DNA of 34,388 nucleotides, taken from a virus. Made by a program: the position numbers and the translations under genes. The stretch is from positions 1 to 34,388 of the IMG/VR virus record IMGVR_UViG_3300044837_000008. The stretch is one strand, 5' to 3'. The notes below the pieces were generated by a model that saw nothing but the letters and a program-made list of their open reading frames with translations, searched no databases and had not been told where the DNA came from. Shown here one piece after another: positions 16,779-23,966 of the stretch; position 1 is the first letter of the stretch, and every line of letters begins with the position of its first letter.

Positions 16779-18670
16779 TACAAGATTTCACAAGAGTTTC
16801 CGCTACACGCGAATTCCTGCGCTCCGTTAGTTGTATCTTCATCTGTCTCATACTTGTCGAAGTCTACCCACGGTACGGCTGGGAAGGCATCTCGAAGTTT
16901 ATTGTATTCTGATTCAGATAGATCCTGGTACGGCGCTTGCTGATAAACATGCTCGCTATGCGGAAGGAAAGATACTCCACCAATATCATCAAGATGTTTG
17001 TATACCCATGCACCAACTTCCAACCATTCGTGTTCCTTTACGTAGACTGTGATAGAAGGATTATGCTCACACCAATGGCGCTTGAAAGTAAGATAATGAT
17101 CCAACTGATCCAACGCGCCGCGATCTGATCTATGTACGGAGCCTTTGGGAGCAGCCACGGGGAAAGAAAACACCAAATTACTATTGTTGGTAACATCCAC
17201 TTCATATGGAACTCCTTTCTCCTGCATGAATACTGCGAGAGGATCTTTTACGTCAGCCCGAACAGTACGTATATAAAAGGGATTATGACGCGGGTGAATG
17301 CCACTTGCAGAATCCACAAGCTGACTAACGGTCCCGCTAGGCTTAACAGTAGTAATAGCAGCAGAAGGATTAATGCCCAACCTCCCTGCCCATTCTTCGT
17401 TTGCCAGAATGCTTTCATTCTTGAGAGCATCTAAAAGTTCACCCAGATTAGAATCCCCCAAGTTAGAGTCCCCACTACCATTAAGAAGAGGGCTATCCAT
17501 GATACCAGTAAGAGACACTCCAAGTAGTCGCTCTTCTTCAGCATTTACCCTCCACTGTTTTCGGATGTATCGGAAGTCCGTGAGGGTGCTCTGGAATGTA
17601 CCAAGTACACTAGCAATTCTAACCTTTCGGAGTAGTGTTTCTCTATCGTCCGTAGCTCGAACAACAACTTCTGTAAGGTTGCAAAATCCGAAGGGTCGAA
17701 GGATGATTTCGCCGCAGGGATTGGTGCCAAATTCGTGATCGATATCCCGGCGTCCCGAAGATTCCGCTTGCTTCTTTGCAGACACGCGATTAAAGACGCC
17801 GCGTTCTCCCGACTTACTTTCGTAGAGGGCATGCCATTCCTTCATGAAGATGCCAATATCTGGCTTTTCTGTATAAGCCACGCTGTTATTTGCAAGAGCC
17901 CGTTGTCCACTCTGCTCCCACCAAGCCCCATTCTTTGCGTTACGCATGCGCTCATCCGTAAGGTTACTGAGGCTAATGAGAGCACTGCGCCGGACACCAC
18001 CAACAACGACAACCTGAGCAATCTTGCAGACAAGATCATGACATTCCAGTGAGTTTAGTTTCCTACCTGCGGCCTGTTTAAAGAGTCCGGTGGTAAATCG
18101 GAAAAGGTCGGCCAGAGGATCAGGTCCCGAAGCGCGTCCACCAAACGTTCGGAGTCGTGCACCGGCAGGACGAATTCGAGATAGATCCCATCGTGGCGTC
18201 TTACCGCTATATAGTAAGGCGATGAGCTCTCGAAGGGCGCTTGCCCATCCCTGCTTACTGTCAGAGACAACAATTGTACTTTCGCTGTCATAGAATTTCT
18301 CTGGGACCTCCGGTAGTTTATTAATGTATTGTCGTTCAACCGAGAACCCAACACCTGTGCCGTTCATCAGCACATACATTACCTCATCGAAACACTTCTG
18401 ATCCTGAATGGGAATGTAACTACAGTTGTATCCAGCAATGTTATCCCGAGCCAACGCCTCACCGGCGGTCATTAGGGCTCGCATGGACGGCATCACTTCC
18501 ATCTTGTGGATAGCTTCGTACACATCTTTGTATGGGAACAGATCACCATACTTGTCCCGCCAGAAATTACAATAACGTTCTACTGTTTCACTCCAATGTT
18601 CCCGACGCTTCTTCGCGGGAATCCATCGTGCGTACCGCGACTTATAAACATAATGCTGCAAATCATCCAT
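16778..18670 (-). CDS. nrdJ: Class II (adenosylcobalamin-dependent) ribonucleotide reductase (630 aa)
   Basis: The protein converts ribonucleotides to deoxyribonucleotides for phage DNA synthesis. Visible hallmarks are NCSYIPI with Cys83 (redox-active pair), GTNPCGEI with Cys319 as the thiyl radical site and Glu321 nearby, FCNLTEV with Cys330 as the partner of Cys83, and a C-terminal swinging-arm pair Cys622/Cys627 (CSGNSCEI). The organisation and length resemble monomeric B12-dependent triphosphate reductases such as the Lactobacillus enzyme. No R2-type small subunit or activase is encoded nearby, which fits class II. It needs adenosylcobalamin from the host, but not oxygen. Ribosome binding site GGAG lies about 9 bases upstream of ATG 18670. 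It is the penultimate gene of the leftward operon. Confidence 0.92.
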   Translation of the reverse strand: MDDLQHYVYKSRYARWIPAKKRREHWSETVERYCNFWRDKYGDLFPYKDVYEAIHKMEVMPSMRALMTAGEALARDNIAGYNCSYIPIQDQKCFDEVMYVLMNGTGVGFSVERQYINKLPEVPEKFYDSESTIVVSDSKQGWASALRELIALLYSGKTPRWDLSRIRPAGARLRTFGGRASGPDPLADLFRFTTGLFKQAAGRKLNSLECHDLVCKIAQVVVVGGVRRSALISLSNLTDERMRNAKNGAWWEQSGQRALANNSVAYTEKPDIGIFMKEWHALYESKSGERGVFNRVSAKKQAESSGRRDIDHEFGTNPCGEIILRPFGFCNLTEVVVRATDDRETLLRKVRIASVLGTFQSTLTDFRYIRKQWRVNAEEERLLGVSLTGIMDSPLLNGSGDSNLGDSNLGELLDALKNESILANEEWAGRLGINPSAAITTVKPSGTVSQLVDSASGIHPRHNPFYIRTVRADVKDPLAVFMQEKGVPYEVDVTNNSNLVFSFPVAAPKGSVHRSDRGALDQLDHYLTFKRHWCEHNPSITVYVKEHEWLEVGAWVYKHLDDIGGVSFLPHSEHVYQQAPYQDLSESEYNKLRDAFPAVPWVDFDKYETDEDTTNGAQEFACSGNSCEIL

Positions 18671-18726
18671 TGTTTAGCATCTCCAACATATTTTTACAAA
18701 AGGTCAATAGTTGCTCCTTGTTGGCA

Positions 18727-18993
18727 TTATTCCCATGCAATATAGAAAATGTTCTTTGTCCAACTACGATAGCGGAACCGGGTAGTCAAGCGCCACAGGC
18801 GTATCTCAATCGACCACCAGTTTCCTAGAGAGACTACCCCAATCCATTTACCTTGATCATACCTGATGGGTTGTCCTTCTTGCTTAATGGTGGCGAGACC
18901 GAAGCCATCTCCATCACGATAAGCCACATCATAATGGAAGGTGGCATTGGTGTAGTCAAACTGCTCACCCCGGTTGAACTTAATTCCGCTCAC
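18727..18993 (-). CDS. Hypothetical protein (88 aa)
   Basis: The start is GTG 18993 with a near-ideal AAGGAGA six to seven bases upstream, located inside the end of the preceding gene (14-base overlap). The product is rich in Tyr, Trp, Arg and Asp with predicted beta strands (YDVAYRDGDGFGLATIK, WWSIEIRLWRL). It has no Cys motif or membrane segment. The 56 bases between its stop and the reductase start contain no further gene that I can support. Function unknown. Confidence 0.65.
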   Translation of the reverse strand: MSGIKFNRGEQFDYTNATFHYDVAYRDGDGFGLATIKQEGQPIRYDQGKWIGVVSLGNWWSIEIRLWRLTTRFRYRSWTKNIFYIAWE

Positions 18994-19162
18994 CCGTATT
19001 CTCCTTACCCTCGTAGTACTCTTCCATAATCTCCCGAGACTTCGCAGTAGCGAGGAACTGAGTCTTCATCCACTCGATTACTTCCGACTTATTGTCCGCC
19101 ATGCGGGCTTCTTCAACGGCCCGCTTCTTCGTCTTAATATCAGTCTTCTTGGTCAATTTCAT
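18980..19162 (-). CDS. Hypothetical small Lys/Glu-rich protein (60 aa)
   Basis: The frame is open from a TTG at 19177; I choose the ATG at 19162, but an ATG at 19102 preceded by GAAGAAG is also possible. The product is a charged alpha-helix-forming protein (RAVEEARMADNKSEVIEWMK, SREIMEEYYEGKEN). It overlaps both neighbours, in keeping with the compact operon. No family recognised; the start is the least certain in this block. Confidence 0.5.
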   Translation of the reverse strand: MKLTKKTDIKTKKRAVEEARMADNKSEVIEWMKTQFLATAKSREIMEEYYEGKENTGERN

Positions 19163-19322
19163 CACCGAAGTATTCAATCAGTTGGTCATACGTTTCTACC
19201 ACTTGGTCTGCCAAAAACTCAACTAGTTCTTCGCTGGTAATATCCAGTAGTTCAAGGATAGTTAGTTCATCAAGCTGCGCCAGCTTCTCCATCAAATCTT
19301 GCATAGTCATTTCATTAATCAT
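19140..19322 (-). CDS. Hypothetical small acidic protein (60 aa)
   Basis: The frame is open from TTG 19340, with ATG codons at 19322, 19310 and 19304. I use 19322, which overlaps the preceding stop by 8 bases. The protein is highly acidic and helical (ELLDITSEELVEFLADQVVETY, then FGDEIDQED) with pI clearly low. Such acidic small proteins are often host-takeover factors or DNA mimics in phages, but there is no direct evidence for that here. Confidence 0.55.
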   Translation of the reverse strand: MINEMTMQDLMEKLAQLDELTILELLDITSEELVEFLADQVVETYDQLIEYFGDEIDQED

Positions 19323-19611
19323 TGCTTTCTTCGTACTCAATATGTAGTTGTAGTTTTTGAGCTACCAGATGTTCAATCTTGGCACCATAAGAATCTTCCC
19401 ATCCCTTGAGCATCAACATGGCATCACACGTAGAAACCAATTGGATATCTTCAAGGATACAAGGAAGCCATGAGGCATTTGGATCAGGATTGTGTTCAGC
19501 TGGACTGATAACCTCATGACCACGATTACGGAGGTCTGTGGTAGCATACTTAAATGCAGGGAAGTTTAGATCATCATAGCCCGTCATGGGACCAGATACA
19601 TACCATTTCAT
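19315..19611 (-). CDS. DUF4406 protein, nucleoside deoxyribosyltransferase-like (98 aa)
   Basis: The N-terminus MKWYVSGPMTGYDDLNFPAF, followed by RNRGHEVISPAE, is the conserved signature of DUF4406, a Rossmann-like family related to nucleoside 2-deoxyribosyltransferases. The conserved mid-section LEDIQLVSTCDAMLML with a carboxylate-rich region and WEDSYGAKIEH matches the family's second half (equivalent to DxxxVxxxD and GxGxE). It may exchange or process bases in nucleosides or nucleotides; the catalytic activity is not proven for most phage members. Its start overlaps the upstream MazZ-like gene by 4 bases (ATGA), which supports a joint nucleotide-metabolism role. Confidence 0.85.
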   Translation of the reverse strand: MKWYVSGPMTGYDDLNFPAFKYATTDLRNRGHEVISPAEHNPDPNASWLPCILEDIQLVSTCDAMLMLKGWEDSYGAKIEHLVAQKLQLHIEYEESND

Positions 19612-19943
19612 TTCGGTGCCTTATATAGATCATCAAGATCAGGTCGAGTCTTCATCATGTTACTAAGAAACATCCAGCAACAGCCAACGTGATCGATATG
19701 AGGAAGACCAGACTCTGTGTCAACATACTCACCGCGAAGTATTGCGAAAGTATGCCGGAGAAGAGCGGCAGTAAGGCGGCTATAGCTAATGCCACCGCGC
19801 CAATTGTGGGATGCATATTTCTGTGCTCCAAATTGAAGTACCGCAGCTAAGCCCTCAAGGGCCACAGGATCAAGTAGATCAAGAGGCAACTTATCCTGAT
19901 CATCCTTACGTCCAGCAAGTAGTTCTTGTTCTTTAATTCCCAT
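19608..19943 (-). CDS. MazZ-like dATP/dGTP pyrophosphohydrolase (DUF5664 family, 111 aa)
   Basis: I set the start at ATG 19943 (11-base overlap with the upstream gene); a longer frame to 20003 exists but would overlap by 71 bases and add non-conserved residues. The core runs KLPLDLLDPVALEGLA, AQKYASHNWRGG, RHTFAILRGEYVDTESGLPHIDH. This is the pattern of the dATP/dGTP diphosphohydrolase family related to MazG/MazZ all-helical NTP pyrophosphatases; Glu and Asp residues in helices and the HIDH motif bind metal. It would hydrolyse purine dNTPs to monophosphate and pyrophosphate, shaping the dNTP pool. Neighbours are DUF4406, RNR and other DNA-metabolism genes. Confidence 0.8.
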   Translation of the reverse strand: MGIKEQELLAGRKDDQDKLPLDLLDPVALEGLAAVLQFGAQKYASHNWRGGISYSRLTAALLRHTFAILRGEYVDTESGLPHIDHVGCCWMFLSNMMKTRPDLDDLYKAPK

Positions 19944-20142
19944 ATACCGTCCCAGGGTCCACAGATTTATCGGTGGTAACTTCAAGTCGTGCCAGTCGAT
20001 CATGTAGGTCTACGATTGCTTCGGCCAGGATGTGAAACGTACTTGTGTTGGCATGCTGCCATTCATTCAGGGTACCAGACATGATTGCCTTCTCGGAACC
20101 CCGAATCAACATCCTCAATTCACTGTAATTAATTTCGTTCAT
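19933..20142 (-). CDS. Hypothetical small protein (69 aa)
   Basis: ATG 20142 overlaps the upstream stop TGA in ATGA form. The product is mostly helical (YSELRMLIRGSEKAIMSG, then AEAIVDLHDRLARLE) and resembles small helical phage proteins of unknown function, with a coiled-coil-like end. It overlaps the MazZ-like start by 11 bases. No catalytic motif is visible. Confidence 0.65.
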   Translation of the reverse strand: MNEINYSELRMLIRGSEKAIMSGTLNEWQHANTSTFHILAEAIVDLHDRLARLEVTTDKSVDPGTVYGN

Positions 20143-20309
20143 CCCCAGTTCCCCGTAATAAGATCGTTCTTAACAAACTCCAGTACACCAACCGTCTCCG
20201 CGACGGTCATGCCGTTGAACTTGTCATTACTCAGTACTTCCCAGATATCATCTGTCATCACATTGACAAGGGGATTACCTCGGCGCAGTGCCCAAATATT
20301 ATTTTCCAT
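20139..20309 (-). CDS. Small hypothetical protein (56 aa)
   Basis: ATG 20309 lies inside the end of the phosphoesterase gene (11-base overlap), and the frame ends with TGA 20141-20139, overlapping the next ATG (ATGA). The sequence begins MENNIWALRRGNPLVNVM and ends VLEFVKNDLITGNWG. It fills the otherwise empty 156 bases between two genes and is linked at both ends by overlaps, so I consider it a genuine gene. Function unknown. Confidence 0.7.
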   Translation of the reverse strand: MENNIWALRRGNPLVNVMTDDIWEVLSNDKFNGMTVAETVGVLEFVKNDLITGNWG

Positions 20310-21072
20310 ACTTGCGCTCCAAGTAATTCAACGAGACAAACATCTCATCAAACTCGCCATCATCAACTTCATTGAGGACCACCACTCCGCGCCAATGCTT
20401 GTTTCCCTGCGGACCCATGTAATCTTCATCGTGCTCATAACAACTGCCTGCAATAATAGAAGCGATACGACGACCATCAGCAGTATAACCATATGCTACC
20501 TGCCGTCCTTGTTGGTGCCCCGCTATGCAGGACATATGCTTCTTAGTAAGAGTGAGTTGAGCGGAGCTAATAGGACGCCCGGCAACACCGCTGACAAAAT
20601 AATGACTATAAGCGATGCCATCAATAACAGCAACGTCAAGAAACGGGTGTACTTTCCAGCCATAGCCCTCGTAATCCAAGTCATCGACACTAATAGTCCC
20701 ATCGAGTTTAGGATCACCACTAACCACGCGATCAATTCTATTCTCATGATTCCCCAATGTCAATACCATTTCAGGCTTGTACTGCTTCTTACCATTCCTA
20801 CGCTGTCGATCGTTGTATGCACTGATTGGTTTTAGTAACCGACCCATAGCCTCATGCGATGCTTCTACATCTGCTTTGTATCGGCGACCTTCGAAGCTTT
20901 TCTTCCCAATATCATACGAACTGAGGCTCGGCATATCCGCAAAGTCCCCGATATTAACAAGTACGTCAGGCTGGTGATCAACAATATAATTGCCAATGCG
21001 TTCAAGATAATCAAAGTTATGCCCAGGTTTAATCTGACAATCAGGTAGAATGAAGTGTCGCTTTGTTGTCAT
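20299..21072 (-). CDS. Calcineurin-like metallophosphoesterase (257 aa)
   Basis: The motifs of a two-metal phosphoesterase are in order: PDCQ with Asp11 and a His at 18, IGDFAD at 41-46 (GDxxD), GNHEN at 107-111 (GNHE), SHYF near His157, and AGHQQG at 184-189 in place of the usual GHxH. Such enzymes split phosphomono- or diesters; phage versions are often annotated as DNA-metabolism phosphatases, with unknown substrate. The first His is replaced by Gln (DxQ instead of DxH), so metal coordination may differ; this variant occurs in other phage members as far as I recall. TAATG couples it to the upstream gene. Confidence 0.85.
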   Translation of the reverse strand: MTTKRHFILPDCQIKPGHNFDYLERIGNYIVDHQPDVLVNIGDFADMPSLSSYDIGKKSFEGRRYKADVEASHEAMGRLLKPISAYNDRQRRNGKKQYKPEMVLTLGNHENRIDRVVSGDPKLDGTISVDDLDYEGYGWKVHPFLDVAVIDGIAYSHYFVSGVAGRPISSAQLTLTKKHMSCIAGHQQGRQVAYGYTADGRRIASIIAGSCYEHDEDYMGPQGNKHWRGVVVLNEVDDGEFDEMFVSLNYLERKYGK

Positions 21073-21263
21073 TATTGTTCCGTATCGGGAGTATCATGGA
21101 TTGATGCCCGGTTAAAGTTCTCCAGAGATACGAAGGGAACGTGACCTTGTTCAATGAGATAATCTAACCCGGTCTCAATAACGAACATAAGTTCCTTCCC
21201 TTCTAGTACCCCTTGGAATACCACACTACCATCAGGCTTTTCTACAATGTGTTTAATGATCAT
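21072..21263 (-). CDS. Hypothetical protein (63 aa)
   Basis: ATG 21263 overlaps the stop of the endonuclease gene (AATGA), and its TAA overlaps the phosphoesterase start (TAATG). The product has predicted beta-strands (IVEKPDGSVVFQGVLEG) then a helix (MFVIETGLDYLIEQG) and an acidic end. It has no known motif. Coupling at both ends supports that it is expressed. Function unknown. Confidence 0.7.
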   Translation of the reverse strand: MIIKHIVEKPDGSVVFQGVLEGKELMFVIETGLDYLIEQGHVPFVSLENFNRASIHDTPDTEQ

Positions 21264-21634
21264 TCGAACCAGGCCTCCGGCACAGTATCAATCGTGGCCC
21301 ATTCAATTCCGTGCTTGTCGCAGTAAGCTGCGTAGGTGGTTTTGGAGACTCGACTGAGTTTGTTATTAGGATTCTGGAATACTAGATACACCGTAATCTC
21401 TGGATGCTGTGCTCTCAGATATAAATGCTTGGCTCTATCTGCGGATTTCCACAGGCCTTTCGTTTCGATGTATGTATTCTCTTTTATCTTCCAGTCTGGA
21501 TGGTAGTTGTGGACTACCGTGTAGGGAATAATGTCAGCCTCATATTGTAGTTCTGGATAGAGTTCTGCGAAGTCCCTTTCAAACTTACTCTTGTATGGGG
21601 CGAGTTCTACTCGCGCTCGGGATCGTCTTGTAAT
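21260..21634 (-). CDS. T7 endonuclease I-like Holliday junction resolvase (124 aa), apparent ATT start
   Basis: Catalytic residues match T7 gp3 in order and spacing: Glu19 in YKSKFE, Glu32 in YEADI, Asp47 in YHPDWKI, Glu57 and Lys59 in YIETKGLW; Asp-to-Glu spacing is 10 and Glu-to-Lys is 2, as in T7. SKTTYAAYCDKHG also matches. The enzyme resolves branched DNA during replication and packaging. No ATG, GTG or TTG lies in the frame upstream of the catalytic part. However, AAGGGAG (21649-21643) is followed after eight bases by ATT (21634-21632), which would give a basic N-terminus MTRRSRARVELAPYKSK of the usual kind. I therefore propose ATT initiation. It overlaps the exonuclease gene by 28 bases. 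Confidence 0.85.
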   Translation of the reverse strand: MTRRSRARVELAPYKSKFERDFAELYPELQYEADIIPYTVVHNYHPDWKIKENTYIETKGLWKSADRAKHLYLRAQHPEITVYLVFQNPNNKLSRVSKTTYAAYCDKHGIEWATIDTVPEAWFE

Positions 21635-22320
21635 GCTGCTTGCTCCCTTAGTTTAATGAATTGTTCCTGCCAGTCGTCCTGCTCACGTCGGTGAATATAA
21701 AGGAGTCGACCATTTCTCAGTAGCCGCGCATCATCATTGTAAAGACTCTGCACAACCGAAAACATGTTAACTTCATCTTCGAGGTCATTGATAAGCCTCG
21801 CAGACTTGACAGGTCCCAATCCACGAACACCAGTAATATTGTCAGCAACATCACCGATGAGGAAGCTACGATAGAAGCTACGTAGACCGTCCAAAGGAGT
21901 GACGAAAGTGAATTCATTCTTTCTCCAATTGTAGTGATCCCCTGGAATCATCAAGAGGTCTTTGTCAATACTACAGATAATCGTTTTAGTGTGATGTGTA
22001 GATGCAGCAATTCCAAGGGCGTCATCTGCTTCAATCCCATCGGTAACGATAGCTCCATACTCGGTGACGAGATATGCATTAGCATCTTGACGATATCTGG
22101 GATCAGGCTTTCCTTTCCGGTTGGCTTTGTACTCGGGGTCAACGGTGTATCGAAAGTTGTTTGATCCGGTGATATACGCGGCATAATCAGTTGCTCCGGT
22201 TGTTTCAAGGATTCGCTTCATCATGTCATCAATGTCGCTACGAGCAGCGTCCCACCCGTAGTCTTCATTGTAGACGGCACAACTGAATGTAACAATGTCG
22301 CCGTCAATTAAAGCCTTCAT
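21607..22320 (-). CDS. 5'-3' exonuclease / flap endonuclease (237 aa)
   Basis: The protein has the metal-binding acidic cluster of the FEN/PolA 5'-nuclease superfamily: Asp6 and Asp8 in IDGDIV, EYKANR at 63-68, EADDALG at 97-103 (Glu97, Asp99, Asp100), SIDKDLLMIPG with Asp119/Asp121, and GDVADNITGVRGLGP at 156-170, which is the third acid pair plus helix-hairpin-helix DNA binding. It removes RNA primers and degrades host or flap DNA; T7 gp6 is the functional equivalent. DNA polymerase here lacks such a domain, which fits. ATG 22320 starts at the stop of the upstream gene. Confidence 0.9.
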   Translation of the reverse strand: MKALIDGDIVTFSCAVYNEDYGWDAARSDIDDMMKRILETTGATDYAAYITGSNNFRYTVDPEYKANRKGKPDPRYRQDANAYLVTEYGAIVTDGIEADDALGIAASTHHTKTIICSIDKDLLMIPGDHYNWRKNEFTFVTPLDGLRSFYRSFLIGDVADNITGVRGLGPVKSARLINDLEDEVNMFSVVQSLYNDDARLLRNGRLLYIHRREQDDWQEQFIKLREQAALQDDPERE

Positions 22321-22610
22321 TAGTCAGCCTTGGGTGCTTCCGTCGTCGTCACAGGTTCAGCAGTAACTGGCGGAGTTACGGGCGCGACTTCTGGGGTCGC
22401 AGCGGCTTGCGCCTTTGCGGTGAAGTCCGCCTTGATGTGAGCATAGATTGCCTTAACATCAGCTTCGAGTGCCGCTACGCGAGTCTTGATACTGGAGAAG
22501 AAGGAGAACATAGTTTCAAATACCTCAATGAGTTTGTAAATTACCACAAGTTTTTCGAACAGTTTAAAGACTGGTTCCCAATTGATATGGGGAAGGTGTG
22601 GAATACGCAT
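22320..22610 (-). CDS. Hypothetical protein with helical N-terminus and Pro/Thr/Ala tail (96 aa)
   Basis: The N-terminal half is helical with amphipathic or hydrophobic stretches (FEKLVVIYKLIEVFETMFSF and a heptad-like RVAALEADVKAIYAHI), suggesting oligomerisation or peripheral membrane contact. The C-terminal 30 residues are a low-complexity Ala/Pro/Thr/Val tail. It sits between the SSB-like and exonuclease genes, one base from the exonuclease start. No family recognised. Confidence 0.6.
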   Translation of the reverse strand: MRIPHLPHINWEPVFKLFEKLVVIYKLIEVFETMFSFFSSIKTRVAALEADVKAIYAHIKADFTAKAQAAATPEVAPVTPPVTAEPVTTTEAPKAD

Positions 22611-22614
22611 CTAG

Positions 22615-23175
22615 TTAAAAAGGTAGATCTTCTTCTAGAGTATCAATCGTACCCACGTCCCGTGATGCTACGTTAGCTTGACGATCTGCTTCGAAGACAA
22701 AGGCTTCCAACTCACGGGCATACTCAATCACCTCATTCGCTTTCGGGGGAGTCTTTACACCGACACTCAGTGCATTTACAGCTGCGCTGATCGACGACTG
22801 TCGGACGATGTAGATCTGCTTCTTTGCTCGTTCCTCCGGAGTCTCCCATCCACCCTTCTGGGTACTCCCCGCAGAAGAAGCAACAGCCGGTGTCGTCGAG
22901 CCAGTACTCACATTTGTGGCAGTACCCTTCGTTGCTTTCACCCAATCGTTATACCCCGCTGTGTTCTTAATAACATCCACTTCATAAACATCTGCACCCT
23001 TGGCTGTTGCCAGGATCTTAAACGTATCGGCTTGGGCACCGAAATCAAACAACTTCTTGGCTTCGACCTTGCCGTTGAACGACAGGTTCTTAAACGCCAC
23101 TTCCAGTTCTTGATAAGTCTTGTTCGACTTGTTCAGCTTCGATGTAACGGACGTACTCAAAATTTGAATTTGCAC
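22615..23175 (-). CDS. Single-stranded DNA-binding-like protein (186 aa)
   Basis: The start is GTG 23175, seven bases after AGAGGAT, and it is the first gene behind promoter P1. The N-terminal ~80 residues are beta-rich and could be an OB fold (IQILSTSV, YQELEVAFKNLSFNGKVE). A Ser/Thr/Gly linker follows. The C-terminal part has GGWETPEERAKKQIYIVRQS and a helical segment, then the acidic tip EEDLPF, which resembles the C-terminal hook (DDDIPF) by which SSB proteins recruit partners. It would coat ssDNA in phage replication. The OB fold itself is inferred, not visible by a fixed motif. Confidence 0.7.
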   Translation of the reverse strand: MQIQILSTSVTSKLNKSNKTYQELEVAFKNLSFNGKVEAKKLFDFGAQADTFKILATAKGADVYEVDVIKNTAGYNDWVKATKGTATNVSTGSTTPAVASSAGSTQKGGWETPEERAKKQIYIVRQSSISAAVNALSVGVKTPPKANEVIEYARELEAFVFEADRQANVASRDVGTIDTLEEDLPF

Positions 23176-23205
23176 TAGATTGATCCTCTAATTGTTTAAG
23201 CTACT

Positions 23206-23234
23206 ATTATACCATTATTTATCAGACCTGTCAA
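23206..23234 (-). promoter_or_regulatory. Sigma70 promoter P1 (SSB operon)
   Basis: On the minus strand TTGACA (23234-23229) is separated by exactly 17 bases from TATAAT (23211-23206), a perfect consensus promoter. Sequence ATGG directly precedes the -10 box. It lies between the polymerase stop codon and the SSB-like gene, with a predicted start near 23199. Confidence 0.93.
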
Positions 23235-23240
23235 CTAAAA

Positions 23241-23966
23241 TCAACGATCTGTTCGATCTACTTTTTTCATATTTAACATGTCCATACCGATCTTGACTTC
23301 ACATGCTAGGGGCACAACCCAGTTGATACCAAACGTCCTATTCAGGTTAGTCACCAGATCGTCGAAGACCTGGTAGAAAAGATTTGTGACAGGTTGTACA
23401 TACTGTGATTCGCAATCGACGACTATCGAATCGTGAACCGTGGATATCAGTAGTGCCGGAATACCCGAGGTCTTCAATCTCCGCGCGAAACTGATCCGAG
23501 CCACCATCATCACATCCGCACCAGTCCCCTGCACTGGGTAGTTCGTTAGAATTGTCCACGGTATTTTTATGTTCCCTCGTTGATCTCGTCCCATGGAAAT
23601 GTTCCATTGACGACCTGTCGGCCCAATGATTGGCTGACCGGAGACCACGAGATCTTTCCACTCATTGTGTTTGGCATTGAGTTGATGATACTTGGCGTAG
23701 AACTTTTCTCCAATGTCATCCCAGAACTGGGGAGAGGTAGAGACATGCATAAATTCCGGATCATTTGCAAAAGCATATCCACTTCCTCTAAAGATGGTTC
23801 GGAAAAGATAGATCTTTGCAATGAGTCGAGAAGGGAGGTTAAACGCGACTTGATTAAGGCTGTGCGTATCTGCTCCCCCAACGATCTCGTTGATGCCAAC
23901 AGTGTCTCCGGACAACTCAACGGCTGTTCTCCACTCAAGCTGACTTGCGTCGCAGACGACAAGCAA
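23241..23966 (-). CDS. DNA polymerase I C-terminal half (palm/fingers, 241 aa)
   Basis: The fragment contains all three polymerase motifs: motif A (VVCDASQLEWR, catalytic Asp6), motif B (Arg47 to Lys51 to Phe55, then RGSGYAFANDP), NYPVQGTGAD at 142-151, and motif C (TVHDSIVV, His178-Asp179). It begins only five residues before the motif A Asp, so it lacks exonuclease and thumb domains, which are on the 24407-25546 protein. The only usable start is TTG 23966, directly after the TAA of the preceding small gene in the same frame, with GGGGGT upstream. The two halves probably assemble into one DNA polymerase, like other split polymerases. An alternative is low-level readthrough from the small gene. 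Confidence 0.88.
   Translation of the reverse strand: MLVVCDASQLEWRTAVELSGDTVGINEIVGGADTHSLNQVAFNLPSRLIAKIYLFRTIFRGSGYAFANDPEFMHVSTSPQFWDDIGEKFYAKYHQLNAKHNEWKDLVVSGQPIIGPTGRQWNISMGRDQRGNIKIPWTILTNYPVQGTGADVMMVARISFARRLKTSGIPALLISTVHDSIVVDCESQYVQPVTNLFYQVFDDLVTNLNRTFGINWVVPLACEVKIGMDMLNMKKVDRTDR

Noticed and set aside
19608-19943. Evidence for a 2-aminoadenine (Z) genome
   Set aside because: Only a MazZ-like gene is present; no PurZ or DatZ in this window, and the MazZ-like family also occurs in phages with ordinary DNA.
19944-20003. Upstream extension of the MazZ-like protein
   Set aside because: It would overlap the previous gene by 71 bases and lacks family conservation; ATG 19943 is preferred.
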